Positions 9,433-18,370 are shown, numbered from the stretch's first letter. The stretch is 64,000 bases of DNA from Pelagibacterium lentulum (GCF_003992625.1 NZ_RZMW01000048.1:62001-126000); one strand, 5' to 3'. Made by a program: numbers and translations. The notes: a model not told the origin generated them from the sequence alone.

Positions 9433-10668
9433 TCAAGTCGGTCGCGTTTCTTCACCCCAAATGAGCAGGACCGTGCCTGATATCAGCATTGCAGCGGCAA
9501 CAAACCAGAAGGTCGTCTCGATCTGACCGGAAAGATTTGCGGCCAGCGCGAAGCCGAGTGCGCCAATGGCATATCCGAGGTCGCGCCAGAAGCGGTAGAT
9601 CCCAATCGCCGAACCGCGCCAGGTCGGGGCCGCGATATCGGCCACGGCGGCAGAAAGGTTGGGATACAGAAGCGCCATGCCCAGACCCGAAACCGCCGCC
9701 GACAGGGACCACCAGATGAAGCCTTCTCCAAGGACCATCATGGCCACCCCGACGCCGCATATCCACATGCCCGATACATTGGGCCAGTGACGACCAACCT
9801 TGTCCGAGAGTGGGCCGGTGAGCAGTTGCGAGCCGCCCCAGACAACGCCGTAAATGCCGACGACCCAGCCGATTTCCGGCAGGCTCAAGCCGCGCGAGAA
9901 CAGAAAGACGGGGTAGATGACCCAGACAAGCGCGTCGACGAATTTTTCGACCAGCCCTGCCTGTGATATCGCGGCCAGCCTGCGGTCGCGCCAGGACATC
10001 AACGTGAAGACTTCCCACGTGGAAAGTGGCGCGGTAGCAGCTGCCGACCTGGCCTCGGAATGCGCCCATGGGAGCGTGTCACGGACGAAAAATACGGACA
10101 GGATTAACCCGAGCCCGACAACGACCAAGCCAAAGGCAAGCAGCCCCTCACGCGGTCCCACTAGGGTGGCGGCGTAGGCGGTGATGATCCCGGCGAGGGC
10201 AACGCCAACATAGCCGGAGAACTCATTGAGCCCAATGACGACGCCCCGCTGGTTTGGTCGGGTAAGGTCCAGTTTGGACGTTTGCGCCATGGACCAACAA
10301 AGACCCTGGTTGACGCCCAGCAAAACCGTGGCGGCGACAATCCAGTTCCAGTCTGGTGCGAAGGCGATCATCACAGGGATGGGGAGAGCAACGAGCCAAC
10401 CGAGCACCAAAACCTTCTTGCGCCCGATCCGCTCCGAGAGGCGCCCCGCAACGAAGTTCAGCACGCCCTTGACCACCCCGAAGGCGACGACAAAGGCCGA
10501 CAGGAGCAGAAAGGAGCCACGTTCCAACCCGAATTCGCTTTCAGCCAAGGCGGGAACGACTGTGCGGGTCATGCCGATGGCAAAGCCGACGAGCAGAACC
10601 TGCCCGAGTTGATGGGCAAACTGGGCGCGGTTCGCGACAATACCGAATTGGTGCGTGGCCGCCGTCAT
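9433..10668 (-). CDS. MFS transporter
   Basis: This is a 411-residue major facilitator protein. The length and the alternating hydrophobic stretches fit twelve membrane helices, and the loop after helix 2 carries GRLSERIGRKKVLVLGW, the typical MFS signature; a related GPLSDKVGRHWPNV follows in the second half. It begins 6 bases after the stop of the persulfide-dioxygenase-like gene and shares its strand, so the two form an operon driven from the intergenic region at about 11404-11478. By context it may export or import a sulfur compound or an electrophile, but the substrate cannot be read from sequence. It sits inside the dusA island but may belong to a separate insertion from the defence genes. 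Confidence 0.85.
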   Translation of the reverse strand: MTAATHQFGIVANRAQFAHQLGQVLLVGFAIGMTRTVVPALAESEFGLERGSFLLLSAFVVAFGVVKGVLNFVAGRLSERIGRKKVLVLGWLVALPIPVMIAFAPDWNWIVAATVLLGVNQGLCWSMAQTSKLDLTRPNQRGVVIGLNEFSGYVGVALAGIITAYAATLVGPREGLLAFGLVVVGLGLILSVFFVRDTLPWAHSEARSAAATAPLSTWEVFTLMSWRDRRLAAISQAGLVEKFVDALVWVIYPVFLFSRGLSLPEIGWVVGIYGVVWGGSQLLTGPLSDKVGRHWPNVSGMWICGVGVAMMVLGEGFIWWSLSAAVSGLGMALLYPNLSAAVADIAAPTWRGSAIGIYRFWRDLGYAIGALGFALAANLSGQIETTFWFVAAAMLISGTVLLIWGEETRPT

Positions 10669-10674
10669 CGTGGA

Positions 10675-11403
10675 TCAATCGCGTCCGGCATTGCGGGCGC
10701 GGGTCTGCGCCGCGCCGGGCGGGGGCGGCGGAATGTCGGCAACCATTGCGGCAACGAAATCGGCCTCGCCCTCAATGGCGAAGGCAGTGTTGAAACGGCG
10801 CTCGAACCCTATGGTTGATGTTGGTTTGCCCGACAATTTGCGGCCGCAGACCGAACCCGAAAAAGCACCGGGCAACACTTCTATATGATCCGGTAGGGTT
10901 TTGAGCCGCTGGGCGCTGGCGAACAGATTGCGCGCGCCGTCCTCGGCGCTGCTGGCCAGTTCGGTGCGGCCAAGGTCGCCGACCATCAGCGTGTGGCCGG
11001 TGACGACGAACCAGGGTTCGCTCGCGCGGGTGCGGTCTGTGACGAGCAGCGAAATGTGTTCGGGCGTATGGCCCGGCGTGTGCATGATCTTCAGTGTTAC
11101 ATTGCCGAGCTCGAGCACATCTCCTTCTGCAACTTTGTGAAAGTCGAACGTAACATCGGCGCTTTCGTGCAGCACGTACCTGCCGCCAGACACCTCGGCC
11201 AATTGGCGTCCTGCCGAAATATGATCGGCGTGGACGTGAGTGTCGATGACATAGAGGATTTTCGTGCCTGTTTGCTCAGCCGCCTCAAGATAGGGCTCGA
11301 TCGGGCCGATGGGATCGATGACGGCACCCGCGGCCTTTCCGCCGCAGCCGAGAAGATAGGATGCGCCGACTGGATCGGTGTGCAGGAATTGGCGGACGAT
11401 CAT
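10675..11403 (-). CDS. Persulfide dioxygenase-like MBL-fold protein (ETHE1/Blh type)
   Basis: This 242-residue MBL-fold protein has H56-V-H58-A-D60-H61 (DTHVHADH), then TPGHTPEH and VGDLGRTE. This is the ligand set of ETHE1-type non-haem iron persulfide dioxygenases, which oxidise glutathione persulfide to sulfite. The late motif reads LPGAFSGSVCG rather than the more usual PGHG version. The gene is divergent from the ArsR-rhodanese regulator and leads an operon with an MFS transporter. This matches the known theme of ArsR-type sulfide/persulfide sensors (BigR/SqrR) beside a dioxygenase. Control by that regulator through the inverted repeat in the gap is inferred. A plain glyoxalase-II-like hydrolase is the alternative. 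Confidence 0.75.
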   Translation of the reverse strand: MIVRQFLHTDPVGASYLLGCGGKAAGAVIDPIGPIEPYLEAAEQTGTKILYVIDTHVHADHISAGRQLAEVSGGRYVLHESADVTFDFHKVAEGDVLELGNVTLKIMHTPGHTPEHISLLVTDRTRASEPWFVVTGHTLMVGDLGRTELASSAEDGARNLFASAQRLKTLPDHIEVLPGAFSGSVCGRKLSGKPTSTIGFERRFNTAFAIEGEADFVAAMVADIPPPPPGAAQTRARNAGRD

Positions 11404-11440
11404 GGCTTGTTCTCTCCTTGACAGGAACTTCGAATTCAGA

Positions 11441-11462
11441 CATTCAATAGTTATGTTGAATG
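11441..11462. promoter_or_regulatory. Inverted repeat, candidate operator of the ArsR-rhodanese regulator
   Basis: The arms CATTCAA (11441-11447) and TTGAATG (11456-11462) are perfect inverted repeats with an 8-base spacer. They lie in the 75-base gap between the divergent dioxygenase and regulator genes, where an ArsR-type dimer would control both directions. A further TTGAATG-like word (TTGAATGA) follows just before the regulator start. Position and symmetry are seen; binding is inferred. Confidence 0.55.
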
Positions 11463-11478
11463 TAATAATGTGAATTGA

Positions 11479-12153
11479 ATGACCATGTCAACCACCTCCC
11501 CCAAACGCGCTGTCTTTGAGGAGTTTGCCAAGACCGCCAAGTGCCTTGGCCATGCGGGCAGGATCGAAATCATCGAGTTACTGGCACAAGGAGAGCGGAG
11601 CGTCGAGGCCGTGGCAGAGCGCACTGGGATGACGGTTGCAACCACCTCACAGCATCTGCAAACGCTCAAGCGCGCCGGGCTGGTGAGCGCGCGGCGGGAT
11701 GGAAAGTTCATCCTCTATTCGGTGTCAGGAGACGAGGTGATAGCTCTGATCTCGGCGCTAAGAGTGGTGACCGAGCAGCATGCGGCAGAGATGGACCGCA
11801 TCGTCCGGGGCTATTTCGACAAGCGAGACGGGATGGAGCCAGTCTCACGCGAGGACTTACTCGAACGTGCTCGGGCGGGCCTTGTGACGGTGCTGGATGT
11901 TCGACCAGCCGATGAATACGCGGCAGGACATATTCCGGGGGCAACCAACATTCCGTTGTCGGAACTGGAACAGCGCCTTGGCGACCTGACAAAGGATCGC
12001 GAGATCATTGCCTATTGCCGTGGACCCTACTGTGTTTACGCCTTCGAGGCTGTGGCCGCGCTGCGTCAAGCCGGGTTCTCTGCGCGTCGGTTGAAAGGCG
12101 GCTTGCCGCAATGGCGTACGGCCGGGCTAGAAATCTCACGTGACTTGACATGA
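11479..12153 (+). CDS. ArsR-family regulator fused to rhodanese domain
   Basis: This 224-residue fusion has a winged-helix ArsR domain at residues about 15-100 (GHAGRIEIIELL, then TTSQHLQTLKRAGLV as recognition helix) followed by a rhodanese domain at about 120-220 with LDVRPADEYAAGHIPGA and the active-site loop C180-RGPY-C185. Rhodaneses carry persulfide on the loop cysteine, so the protein can plausibly sense reactive sulfur directly and release its operator. Cys22 in the HTH part is another possible sensor. Two ATGs (11479 and 11485) are possible starts. It is divergent from the dioxygenase/MFS operon, which it probably represses. The fusion architecture is known but uncommon compared with stand-alone BigR/SqrR. 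Confidence 0.85.
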   Translation: MTMSTTSPKRAVFEEFAKTAKCLGHAGRIEIIELLAQGERSVEAVAERTGMTVATTSQHLQTLKRAGLVSARRDGKFILYSVSGDEVIALISALRVVTEQHAAEMDRIVRGYFDKRDGMEPVSREDLLERARAGLVTVLDVRPADEYAAGHIPGATNIPLSELEQRLGDLTKDREIIAYCRGPYCVYAFEAVAALRQAGFSARRLKGGLPQWRTAGLEISRDLT

Positions 12154-12650
12154 TAGTGCGAACGGCTGATTTGCGGCCAATGAAGGCATAAGCCGACAGT
12201 CCCCTTCCCACCCCAGCTTGGTCATCCATGCGGGGATTCCACCATCAGCACAACAGAGACATCGGGGCTGAAAGCTGACGTCTCTGACTTTTAAGATATA
12301 TCGGGCTGCATCGTAGACGCGGCGGTTTGCTATCTCACCCGGTGGAATGCGATGATCGGCGGCTATATCGCGCTATAGAGGGCAATCGGCGGTGTTTGGC
12401 GGGCCGAAGCCGAAGAAACTGAGAACTACACCTACGCTATAGCCCTCTCATGATAGTCCCGTCTGGATGAGCGCATGGCTCTTCTGACACCGGAACAAAA
12501 TCCGATGCAAGATGGCGATTGAAGAGGGATTCTCAGCCTTAATAAGCCATGCTACCGGAGCCCTAGCATCTCGTCAGACCCTTGAGAACCGACATGCGCG
12601 CCGACGGGCGTAATGTTCCGGAGCCTGCAGCCAAACTTGAGTCGGCGGGC
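12154..12650. other. Gene-free stretch with possible decayed coding remnant
   Basis: This is about 500 bases without an intact gene between the convergent regulator and helicase genes. On the + strand, about 12323-12454 reads as a short peptide-like stretch (YLTRWNAMIGGYIAL, stop, RAIGGVWRAEAEE) interrupted by an in-frame stop, which could be the remains of a lost gene or transposase. It is too short and too degraded to name. No terminator with a T-run and no dusA-like repeat was recognised here. Confidence 0.3.
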
Positions 12651-15600
12651 TTAGGAGTAGCCTTCGAGAATTTTCCATGCCTTCTGATAAGTGGGTCCCG
12701 CGGGGCCCACCGCGCGCCGCCAGTCCGCATCTGTCAGGCCATTGAGGGTATTGCGCATGGATCTGAGTCCACCATCGACGCGCTGGTTTGCCAGATAGTC
12801 TGAAAGCGGCTGGGCGGCGTTTCTCGGAACGCCCAAAAGGCGCAGGTCGATCGCGATATCCGAGTTCACGCCGTAGAAGATGCGCGATGGAAGGTTCCGG
12901 AAGCGCTTCTGCTCAGCCTCGCTCATCCCATCGAGCGCGTCGCCGACCGTTATGCTCTGGATCGCGGAGAGACCCCAGGATGCCGTTGAAGTAAGACGGC
13001 CATATACCAGCCGGCAAGCTTTGGAGATCGCCGCAGTCGGATCATCGTCATCGCCCGAGAAATAGGCTTCCGCCAGATCAGGGAGCGAAGCGCCTTTCAC
13101 CCAGTCTTTGACGATACGGGCCAGAATATCGCCATTGCCGCGCCCGCCGCCCGTAACCTCAGCCAGTTCCTGACGCAGTTCCGGGATTCTGAACAGGACT
13201 CCGAAGGTGCGCTGTAGAGTCGTGTCGTTGTCAGTGAACAGGCGCTCCGAGTCCCACGAATCCGCACGGATCCCCGCATCTCGCACGCCGTGCAACGCCA
13301 AGCTGACGCTCTCCCAAGAAAACCCGGTGCTATCGACGAGGGCCAACGGCTTGCCTCGGATTACGGCAGCGTAATCGTTGACGGCAGCGACCAGGCGATT
13401 GGCGACGGCCTGGTCCTCGCGCCGGAGTGTCTGAAAACCGAAGCTTCCGCGGAGAACCTGTTCGATCTGGTTGGCGAACTCAGCGTGATCGCCGATCTGA
13501 CGGTAGGTATGGGCGAGATACTGAAGAAATGCGGACCATTCCTTCATGTGGAAGAGAGCGTGCAGCTCCAACTGGGGAGATCGCTCAAGCGCACGCCGCA
13601 CCATGGCCACCAGCGTAGAGTTGAGGTGTGACACGTTCCGTCGAACGTACTCGCTCAGGACTTCGGCCTTCTCATCGTTGGTGGCGGCCAGCGCCACGAT
13701 ACCGGTCCCAGCCTGATCCGCGCGGCCCACGCGGCCTGCCAGATTCCAGAAGTCCTCTGGCGGCATATCCGCGCCATAGGGATACTGGTGCGACGCCATC
13801 ACGACGCCCGTGACGGGAAAGTTCAGGCCCTGAGCGATCGTTGTCGTTGCTACCAATGTGTCGAGCTCGCCCTTCTCCATCAGCCATTCCATCAGGACGC
13901 GTGTGTCGTCCGACAGTCCGCTGTGATGCAGGCCGATGCGCTTCTTGAGCAGTTCGATGAGTTCGAACTCAGCGCCGAACTCCTGCGCGACGAAGTCAGC
14001 GACGAACTGAATGTCAGCGTCGTCCCTGGCGCCAAGCCGCCGATCTCGCTCGGCAGCCTTATCCGTCAGGGCCGGGTCTTCGGCCAACACGCGCGCGATC
14101 GGCCATGTGTGCGGGACCTTGCCCGCGACCACGATGATCGGCCCCCTGCGGTTCAGGCAGGTCGCGGTGACCGCCGCGACGTTAGACTGGGAGGCGTGGA
14201 CGCGGGACCAGCTAAGTCCGAGTTCCCGTCCCTCGCACAGCGAGAGCGCGTCATCGACCTCGATCGTCGAACGAGAGGTGCTGACTGTCTTGAGAGACAG
14301 CTTGAACGCGCCGCGGCCCTCAGCCTTCTCCGGCTGGGCGATGACGATGGCGCGGTCGTTGGGTTGCCAGTCGAAATGCACCGACATGTCGGCGTAACTG
14401 TCCGGCGAAAGCCAACGCGCAACCTCGTCGCCGTTCTCGATGAAGGGCGTCATCAGAAGGAACTGCGAGTTGCGGCATTCGCGGTTGATCGTCGCCAGCA
14501 ATAGTTCAAGCTTCAGGCCTCGATCGCCGCTGGAAAGATTATGCGCCTCGTCTACGACCACCAGCGTGAGGGGGCGGCCGATCTTAGCCTCCCAACCGCC
14601 CCGCAACAGAAGATCGATCTTTTCCGGCGTACCGACCAGGATGCGGAACGCCGCCGCCGGGTCGGCTTCCACGAGCAGTTCGGCTTCCACGCCGTCGATG
14701 TCGAGCGCGGGGCTGACCCGTTCAACCACGATCCCCAGCGGGGCGAAGTCGCGGCGAAGGCGCGCGCAAATCTGATTCACGAGTGCGCGCGTGGGGGCCA
14801 CATAGGCTATCCATCCGCGATCCGCGTCGAACTGGTTCAAGGCCTGCAGAATGCGGAACTGCGCAATGAACGTCTTGCCGCTGGACGTCGGCAAACTGAG
14901 CACGACCGCGCGGGCGCCAGTCGTCAGCAGCCCTTGGTCGCGAAGCGTGATCCGCTGAGGCGGCAGCATCTCGAACACTGGCCGATCCTGGCCCCTGTTT
15001 GCGAGCCCCTCGACAAAGCGGCTGATGCGGCTGCCCGTCCCTCGCGTGACTGTCCAGATGCTATTGGAGACCATACGCTCGGCGGTCGCGGAGAGCAGAC
15101 GAACGGTGGCATGGAGCTGGGCGAGCTCGGCCCGTTCGCACGCTATCAGACTGCGGTCGAACTGAGCCTGGAGCTGCTCGCGGACATTGAAGCCGCCGGC
15201 CACTGAGCCTTGCGCGGAGTAGGTGGCAAGAATCTCGGCCGCCTTGGAGAGGTGGTAGGACACGATCAGGCGCCAAGCATCCACCCTCGGGCTTTCGGAC
15301 GCTTCCAGATAGGCCGTCTCCGCGATCCGCTGCGCCTCGCGCAGCGCGACGACTTCCGCTAGGAGCGCGTCCAGATCGGCCCAGCCGTCCTTCCGCATCA
15401 ACAGCAGCCACAGACGGCTGACAGCCACACGAACACGTGCGCCCCAATCCGCCTCCGCGTCGAGTGCTTCGGGGAGCGGCAAAGCACGCAGGAACCGCGC
15501 AACATCGGGGGTCCGGTCGCCGAGAATTCCGTAACAGGCTGTATGAAGGAGGTGCAGCGCTTCGTCGTCGGCTGGCGGCGTGTCCGTCACTCTCAACGTC

Positions 15601-15818
15601 TCGAAGGCGAGTTCGGAGGCCTTTCGCAACTGATCGGCTGCGTCTGGCGTGTCCAGCAAAGTGTGGACGGCCAGCGCATAGGCGTTGGTCGTAAATTGAT
15701 ATTCAGGGGAGGACGGGGGGCGCTCGAAACCCAGATCAGAAAGCAGATGCGCTCCGACAGCCTGCTCAGCTAGTCGCCGTCGGTCGTCGCCCAGCGCCTC
15801 GTAGAGCCAGGCGGTCAT
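12651..15818 (-). CDS. hamB: HamB-like superfamily 2 helicase (Hachiman-type defence)
   Basis: This is a 1055-residue DEAD/DEAH-box helicase. A long helical N-terminal region of about 290 residues precedes the motor. Motif I is at 310-316 (PTSSGKT), Ia APTRALVNQ, DEAH at 423-426, and the second lobe has ATTTIAQGLNFPV and NLAGRVGRADQAG, a Ski2-like pattern. The start codon overlaps the stop of the upstream nuclease gene by four bases (ATGA), so the two are translationally coupled. A DUF1837-like nuclease gene followed by such a helicase is the arrangement of Hachiman (HamA/HamB), where the helicase senses damaged or unusual DNA and holds the nuclease in check. Motifs and order are seen; the Hachiman name is by resemblance and could be a divergent relative. 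Confidence 0.7.
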   Translation of the reverse strand: MTAWLYEALGDDRRRLAEQAVGAHLLSDLGFERPPSSPEYQFTTNAYALAVHTLLDTPDAADQLRKASELAFETLRVTDTPPADDEALHLLHTACYGILGDRTPDVARFLRALPLPEALDAEADWGARVRVAVSRLWLLLMRKDGWADLDALLAEVVALREAQRIAETAYLEASESPRVDAWRLIVSYHLSKAAEILATYSAQGSVAGGFNVREQLQAQFDRSLIACERAELAQLHATVRLLSATAERMVSNSIWTVTRGTGSRISRFVEGLANRGQDRPVFEMLPPQRITLRDQGLLTTGARAVVLSLPTSSGKTFIAQFRILQALNQFDADRGWIAYVAPTRALVNQICARLRRDFAPLGIVVERVSPALDIDGVEAELLVEADPAAAFRILVGTPEKIDLLLRGGWEAKIGRPLTLVVVDEAHNLSSGDRGLKLELLLATINRECRNSQFLLMTPFIENGDEVARWLSPDSYADMSVHFDWQPNDRAIVIAQPEKAEGRGAFKLSLKTVSTSRSTIEVDDALSLCEGRELGLSWSRVHASQSNVAAVTATCLNRRGPIIVVAGKVPHTWPIARVLAEDPALTDKAAERDRRLGARDDADIQFVADFVAQEFGAEFELIELLKKRIGLHHSGLSDDTRVLMEWLMEKGELDTLVATTTIAQGLNFPVTGVVMASHQYPYGADMPPEDFWNLAGRVGRADQAGTGIVALAATNDEKAEVLSEYVRRNVSHLNSTLVAMVRRALERSPQLELHALFHMKEWSAFLQYLAHTYRQIGDHAEFANQIEQVLRGSFGFQTLRREDQAVANRLVAAVNDYAAVIRGKPLALVDSTGFSWESVSLALHGVRDAGIRADSWDSERLFTDNDTTLQRTFGVLFRIPELRQELAEVTGGGRGNGDILARIVKDWVKGASLPDLAEAYFSGDDDDPTAAISKACRLVYGRLTSTASWGLSAIQSITVGDALDGMSEAEQKRFRNLPSRIFYGVNSDIAIDLRLLGVPRNAAQPLSDYLANQRVDGGLRSMRNTLNGLTDADWRRAVGPAGPTYQKAWKILEGYS

Positions 15819-16600
15819 GCTGCGGTGGACGCGATGTTGACCCAGTCCGCGATCGGGCGCGGTGTATACCAGGCGTCAAGGCGAATTCGGGGCTGGATCG
15901 GTCCAGCGCCAAACGTCTGTCCACGGGTCCGAAGATCATCTTGATGGGCATCGGTGTCGCGCAGGAGCACGCCGATGATCGCGAAATCCTTCCCCTCGGA
16001 AGTCAGATAGCGCTGGGCGGCCGTGCGGAAGCGACCGCGCAAGTCGTCGGTCGTGCAGCGCGCGCTGATCCACTTGATGAGGGTGAAGTGATGGCTCGGG
16101 GTCGTGGCGAGCGTATCGATCTGATGGGCCAGTCCGCTGCGACCGTTCATGACGCCGGGAGGTGTTCCAGCGTGAGACGATGTTTTGACCTCGCCGAACA
16201 GGAAGGTGGTGTCATCGTCCTCGCCGATGAAGCCGACGATGTCGGCGCCAGGCAGGGAGGCCTTCGGCGTCTTCCGATCGCGGTTCTCGTTCCATGGCCA
16301 GACCGCGCCCACTTCGTCACTCAAGAGACATTCGGCCATAGCCTCACCAATCTCCCAGTCTTGTGGCGAGACCACGGCATTGAGCAACGATTCTAGCGTC
16401 TGTGTCGCCATGTCGGTTGTCGCGAGCGCCTGAAGATCCTGGGCCAGGTCGGCCTCGAACTCCGCGTCGTTGACCCGATTCCATACTGGTCCACGCAAAT
16501 AGACGTCGAACTCGTCCGCGTTGTCGATGTTCACCCCGCGCCAGCATTGGGCAACGCCCGCAGCTGGATAGGCCTGAGTGATACTCAAAGCGAGTGGCAT
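15815..16600 (-). CDS. hamA: HamA-like PD-(D/E)xK nuclease (DUF1837 type)
   Basis: This 261-residue protein carries a restriction-type nuclease core: GADIVGFIG (Asp120) followed by FLFGEVKTSS (Glu137-x-Lys139), preceded by a helix with EIGEAMAECLL. That is the pattern of the HamA/DUF1837 effector of Hachiman, which degrades DNA when released by its helicase. Start chosen at the ATG at 16600, with AGGGGGAA just before it; a GTG at 16615 is also possible. It is followed by the helicase with a 4-base ATGA overlap. It is divergent from the small DCL-family gene across a 72-base gap. Alternative reading: a generic DUF1837-like nuclease of a Hachiman relative. Confidence 0.65.
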   Translation of the reverse strand: MPLALSITQAYPAAGVAQCWRGVNIDNADEFDVYLRGPVWNRVNDAEFEADLAQDLQALATTDMATQTLESLLNAVVSPQDWEIGEAMAECLLSDEVGAVWPWNENRDRKTPKASLPGADIVGFIGEDDDTTFLFGEVKTSSHAGTPPGVMNGRSGLAHQIDTLATTPSHHFTLIKWISARCTTDDLRGRFRTAAQRYLTSEGKDFAIIGVLLRDTDAHQDDLRTRGQTFGAGPIQPRIRLDAWYTPRPIADWVNIASTAA

Positions 16601-16672
16601 GATTCCCCCTGTCACACGCCAAGTATAATTATATAACGGTAAGAGCTACAATAAAACGTTGAGGGAGTGAAA

Positions 16673-16963
16673 ATGGCCAGAGGCATGCCGGTTACGATCG
16701 GAGGCATTCATTTTCCACGCAAGGGAGATGCCCTCGAGCATCTGCGCATGATGCTCTGGCGTTACTCCCCGGGCGACCGGGTGGCGGAAGACGATGCAGC
16801 ATTTCTCAAGGCCGCACTCCCACGTCACCCAGAGGCGGACGAAAAGATCGGAGCGGGAGTTGATCACTTCCTAGTGCGTAGTGATGAGTACGGGAAGCAA
16901 TGCTTCTGGGTGGTGCGGACGGATAGTACGACCAACCGGTTCTCGTACAAGAGTCTGGTCTGA
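16673..16963 (+). CDS. DCL/DUF3223-family small protein
   Basis: This 96-residue protein matches the pattern of the DCL family (DUF3223, named after plant 'defective chloroplasts and leaves'): RKGDALEHLRMMLWRYSPGD, then EDDAAFLKAALPRHPEA, then EKIGAGVDHFLVR and CFWVVRTD, ending FSYKSLV. In plants DCL acts in rRNA processing; the bacterial role is unknown. Start taken at ATG 16673 with GGGAG five bases upstream; a GTG at 16667 is the alternative. It is divergent from the HamA-like nuclease with only 72 bases between the starts, so it may be part of that module, or an independent passenger. No signal peptide or membrane segment. Confidence 0.65.
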   Translation: MARGMPVTIGGIHFPRKGDALEHLRMMLWRYSPGDRVAEDDAAFLKAALPRHPEADEKIGAGVDHFLVRSDEYGKQCFWVVRTDSTTNRFSYKSLV

Positions 16964-17209
16964 CAGGGTCCCCGGACCGTCGCCAGCCATTGCATCAGCG
17001 GCGGAGGGAGCTTTGCCATGTCGCCAGCAGCGCCCTCCAGCGCAACAAAACGGCGGTGTTCGGCGGGCCGCGTGGGATTCGAACATATACGCCCATAAAA
17101 TCTGCTCCCGAGGCGCTCGGTCGCTTCGTGAGCAAAGTCGACTATATAGTTCTCGATTTGGCGCTTCTGCGCCAGGCAAAGACCCACAGTTCTGGTAAAA
17201 AATCCACAG
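16964..17209. other. Intergenic gap before the integrase
   Basis: This is 246 bases between the DCL gene and the 3' end of the integrase. It contains TGGGATTCGAAC at about 17072-17083, which recalls the T-loop of an antisense tRNA, but no cloverleaf can be folded from the flanks. Nothing else was recognised. Confidence 0.3.
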
Positions 17210-18283
17210 CTAGAACCGACCCGCAATTAAGGTGCTTCGGGCGGCAACTGCATGCAAGCTCTCAGGTCGAATGTGCGTATATCTGCGCAGCATCTTCCAG
17301 TCCTTGTGCCCAGTGACGAGCGAAACCTGCTCGATTGCAAAACCAGCCTCGAACAATCGGCTGGTGGCCTCATGACGCAAGTCATGAAAATGCAAATCCT
17401 CAATGTCCAAGGCGCGACAAGCTCGACGAAATGCTGTGCCGACGGACTTGCTATTGTACGGAAAGATCTTGCCGCGACAGTTGCCGACCAGCTGTCCTTG
17501 CTCCTCAATGAGCGCGCACGCATCGTAGCCTGACACGTTGAGAAGGGGAATTCGCTGATTATTTCCCTCCTTTTTCCGCGGGTCCTTTCGATCTCGAATG
17601 AAGAGCATTTTCGTTCTGGGGTTGTAGTCGTCCCAGGTAACGCGACAAATTTCATCCTGCCTCATTGCTGTTGCCACAGCGAACCGCACTATCCTGCCCA
17701 CCGGAATTGTTAGAAGGGGATTGGCTTCGAGGTGAGCGATGATAGCATCCAGTTCTGCGTCCGTCGGGCGGCGATCGCGTTCGTTGCTTTTGCCCACGAG
17801 GCCTAACCTGCCCAGCGCTATCCGCGCGAGATCGATGCCCTCCGTTGAGACCACCACGCCGTGCACGGCGGCCGCGTGCGATAGTATTGTTTTGATGTAT
17901 CCGACGTCGATCGACACGGTCACGGGCCCCGCGCCCTCCTTGGCCCGCTGCTTTCCGAATTCGATAATGCGTTCGCGATCGAGCTCAACTGGCCGAAGAC
18001 TCCCGAGCCGCCTTGAAAGCATTGCCAGACTTGCTGCCTTGGAACGCCCCAACTTCTTTCCTACCTGCGAGAGATCTTTGCAGTGCAGATCAATAAGGCT
18101 TGCGAAGGATTTTGTGGTTTCGGGATCGCATAGTATAGGATCGCCACGATCAATCTTGTGTTCGAGTTTGCGCGCCCAGGCCTCTGCATCGCCGCGACGC
18201 AGAAAAGTATCACTTGCATACTTTCCTTTGCGTCTGATTTGGGCTCGCCATGAGCCGGACTTGAGTTTCGTAAGCGTAGCCAT
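17210..18283 (-). CDS. Tyrosine recombinase (island integrase)
   Basis: This 357-residue phage-type integrase has the full catalytic set: R208 (AMRQDEI), H300-x-x-R303 (HDLRH), H326 (TGHKDW) and nucleophile Y335 (LRRYTH). The N terminus (KLKSGSWRAQIRRKGKYAS) is the usual arm-binding domain. Start taken at ATG 18283; an open frame continues to 18376 but its extra 31 residues show no family sequence. It is transcribed away from dusA, whose start lies about 90-150 bases from the integrase start, so it very probably catalysed insertion of the island into the dusA 5' end. The gene appears intact, so excision may still be possible. Confidence 0.9.
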   Translation of the reverse strand: MATLTKLKSGSWRAQIRRKGKYASDTFLRRGDAEAWARKLEHKIDRGDPILCDPETTKSFASLIDLHCKDLSQVGKKLGRSKAASLAMLSRRLGSLRPVELDRERIIEFGKQRAKEGAGPVTVSIDVGYIKTILSHAAAVHGVVVSTEGIDLARIALGRLGLVGKSNERDRRPTDAELDAIIAHLEANPLLTIPVGRIVRFAVATAMRQDEICRVTWDDYNPRTKMLFIRDRKDPRKKEGNNQRIPLLNVSGYDACALIEEQGQLVGNCRGKIFPYNSKSVGTAFRRACRALDIEDLHFHDLRHEATSRLFEAGFAIEQVSLVTGHKDWKMLRRYTHIRPESLHAVAARSTLIAGRF

Positions 18284-18370
18284 TTTTCGTGTGCGCTGTG
18301 TGTGCAATGAAGAATCGAAACGTGGCGAAAAAGGTCGTATCGGATCGAAAAATAGGGTGCCTCTACCGCC

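Noticed and set aside
17060-17135. tRNA remnant (TTCGAATCC-like T-loop on the minus strand)
   Set aside because: The flanking bases do not form a T-stem, acceptor stem or anticodon arm, so a tRNA or a tRNA attachment site cannot be supported.
1-18370. Second copy of the dusA start region (left attachment site) within the window
   Set aside because: No copy of the words around APMMDWTDRHC was found by eye in the gaps; it is probably left of base 1. A sequence search would settle this.
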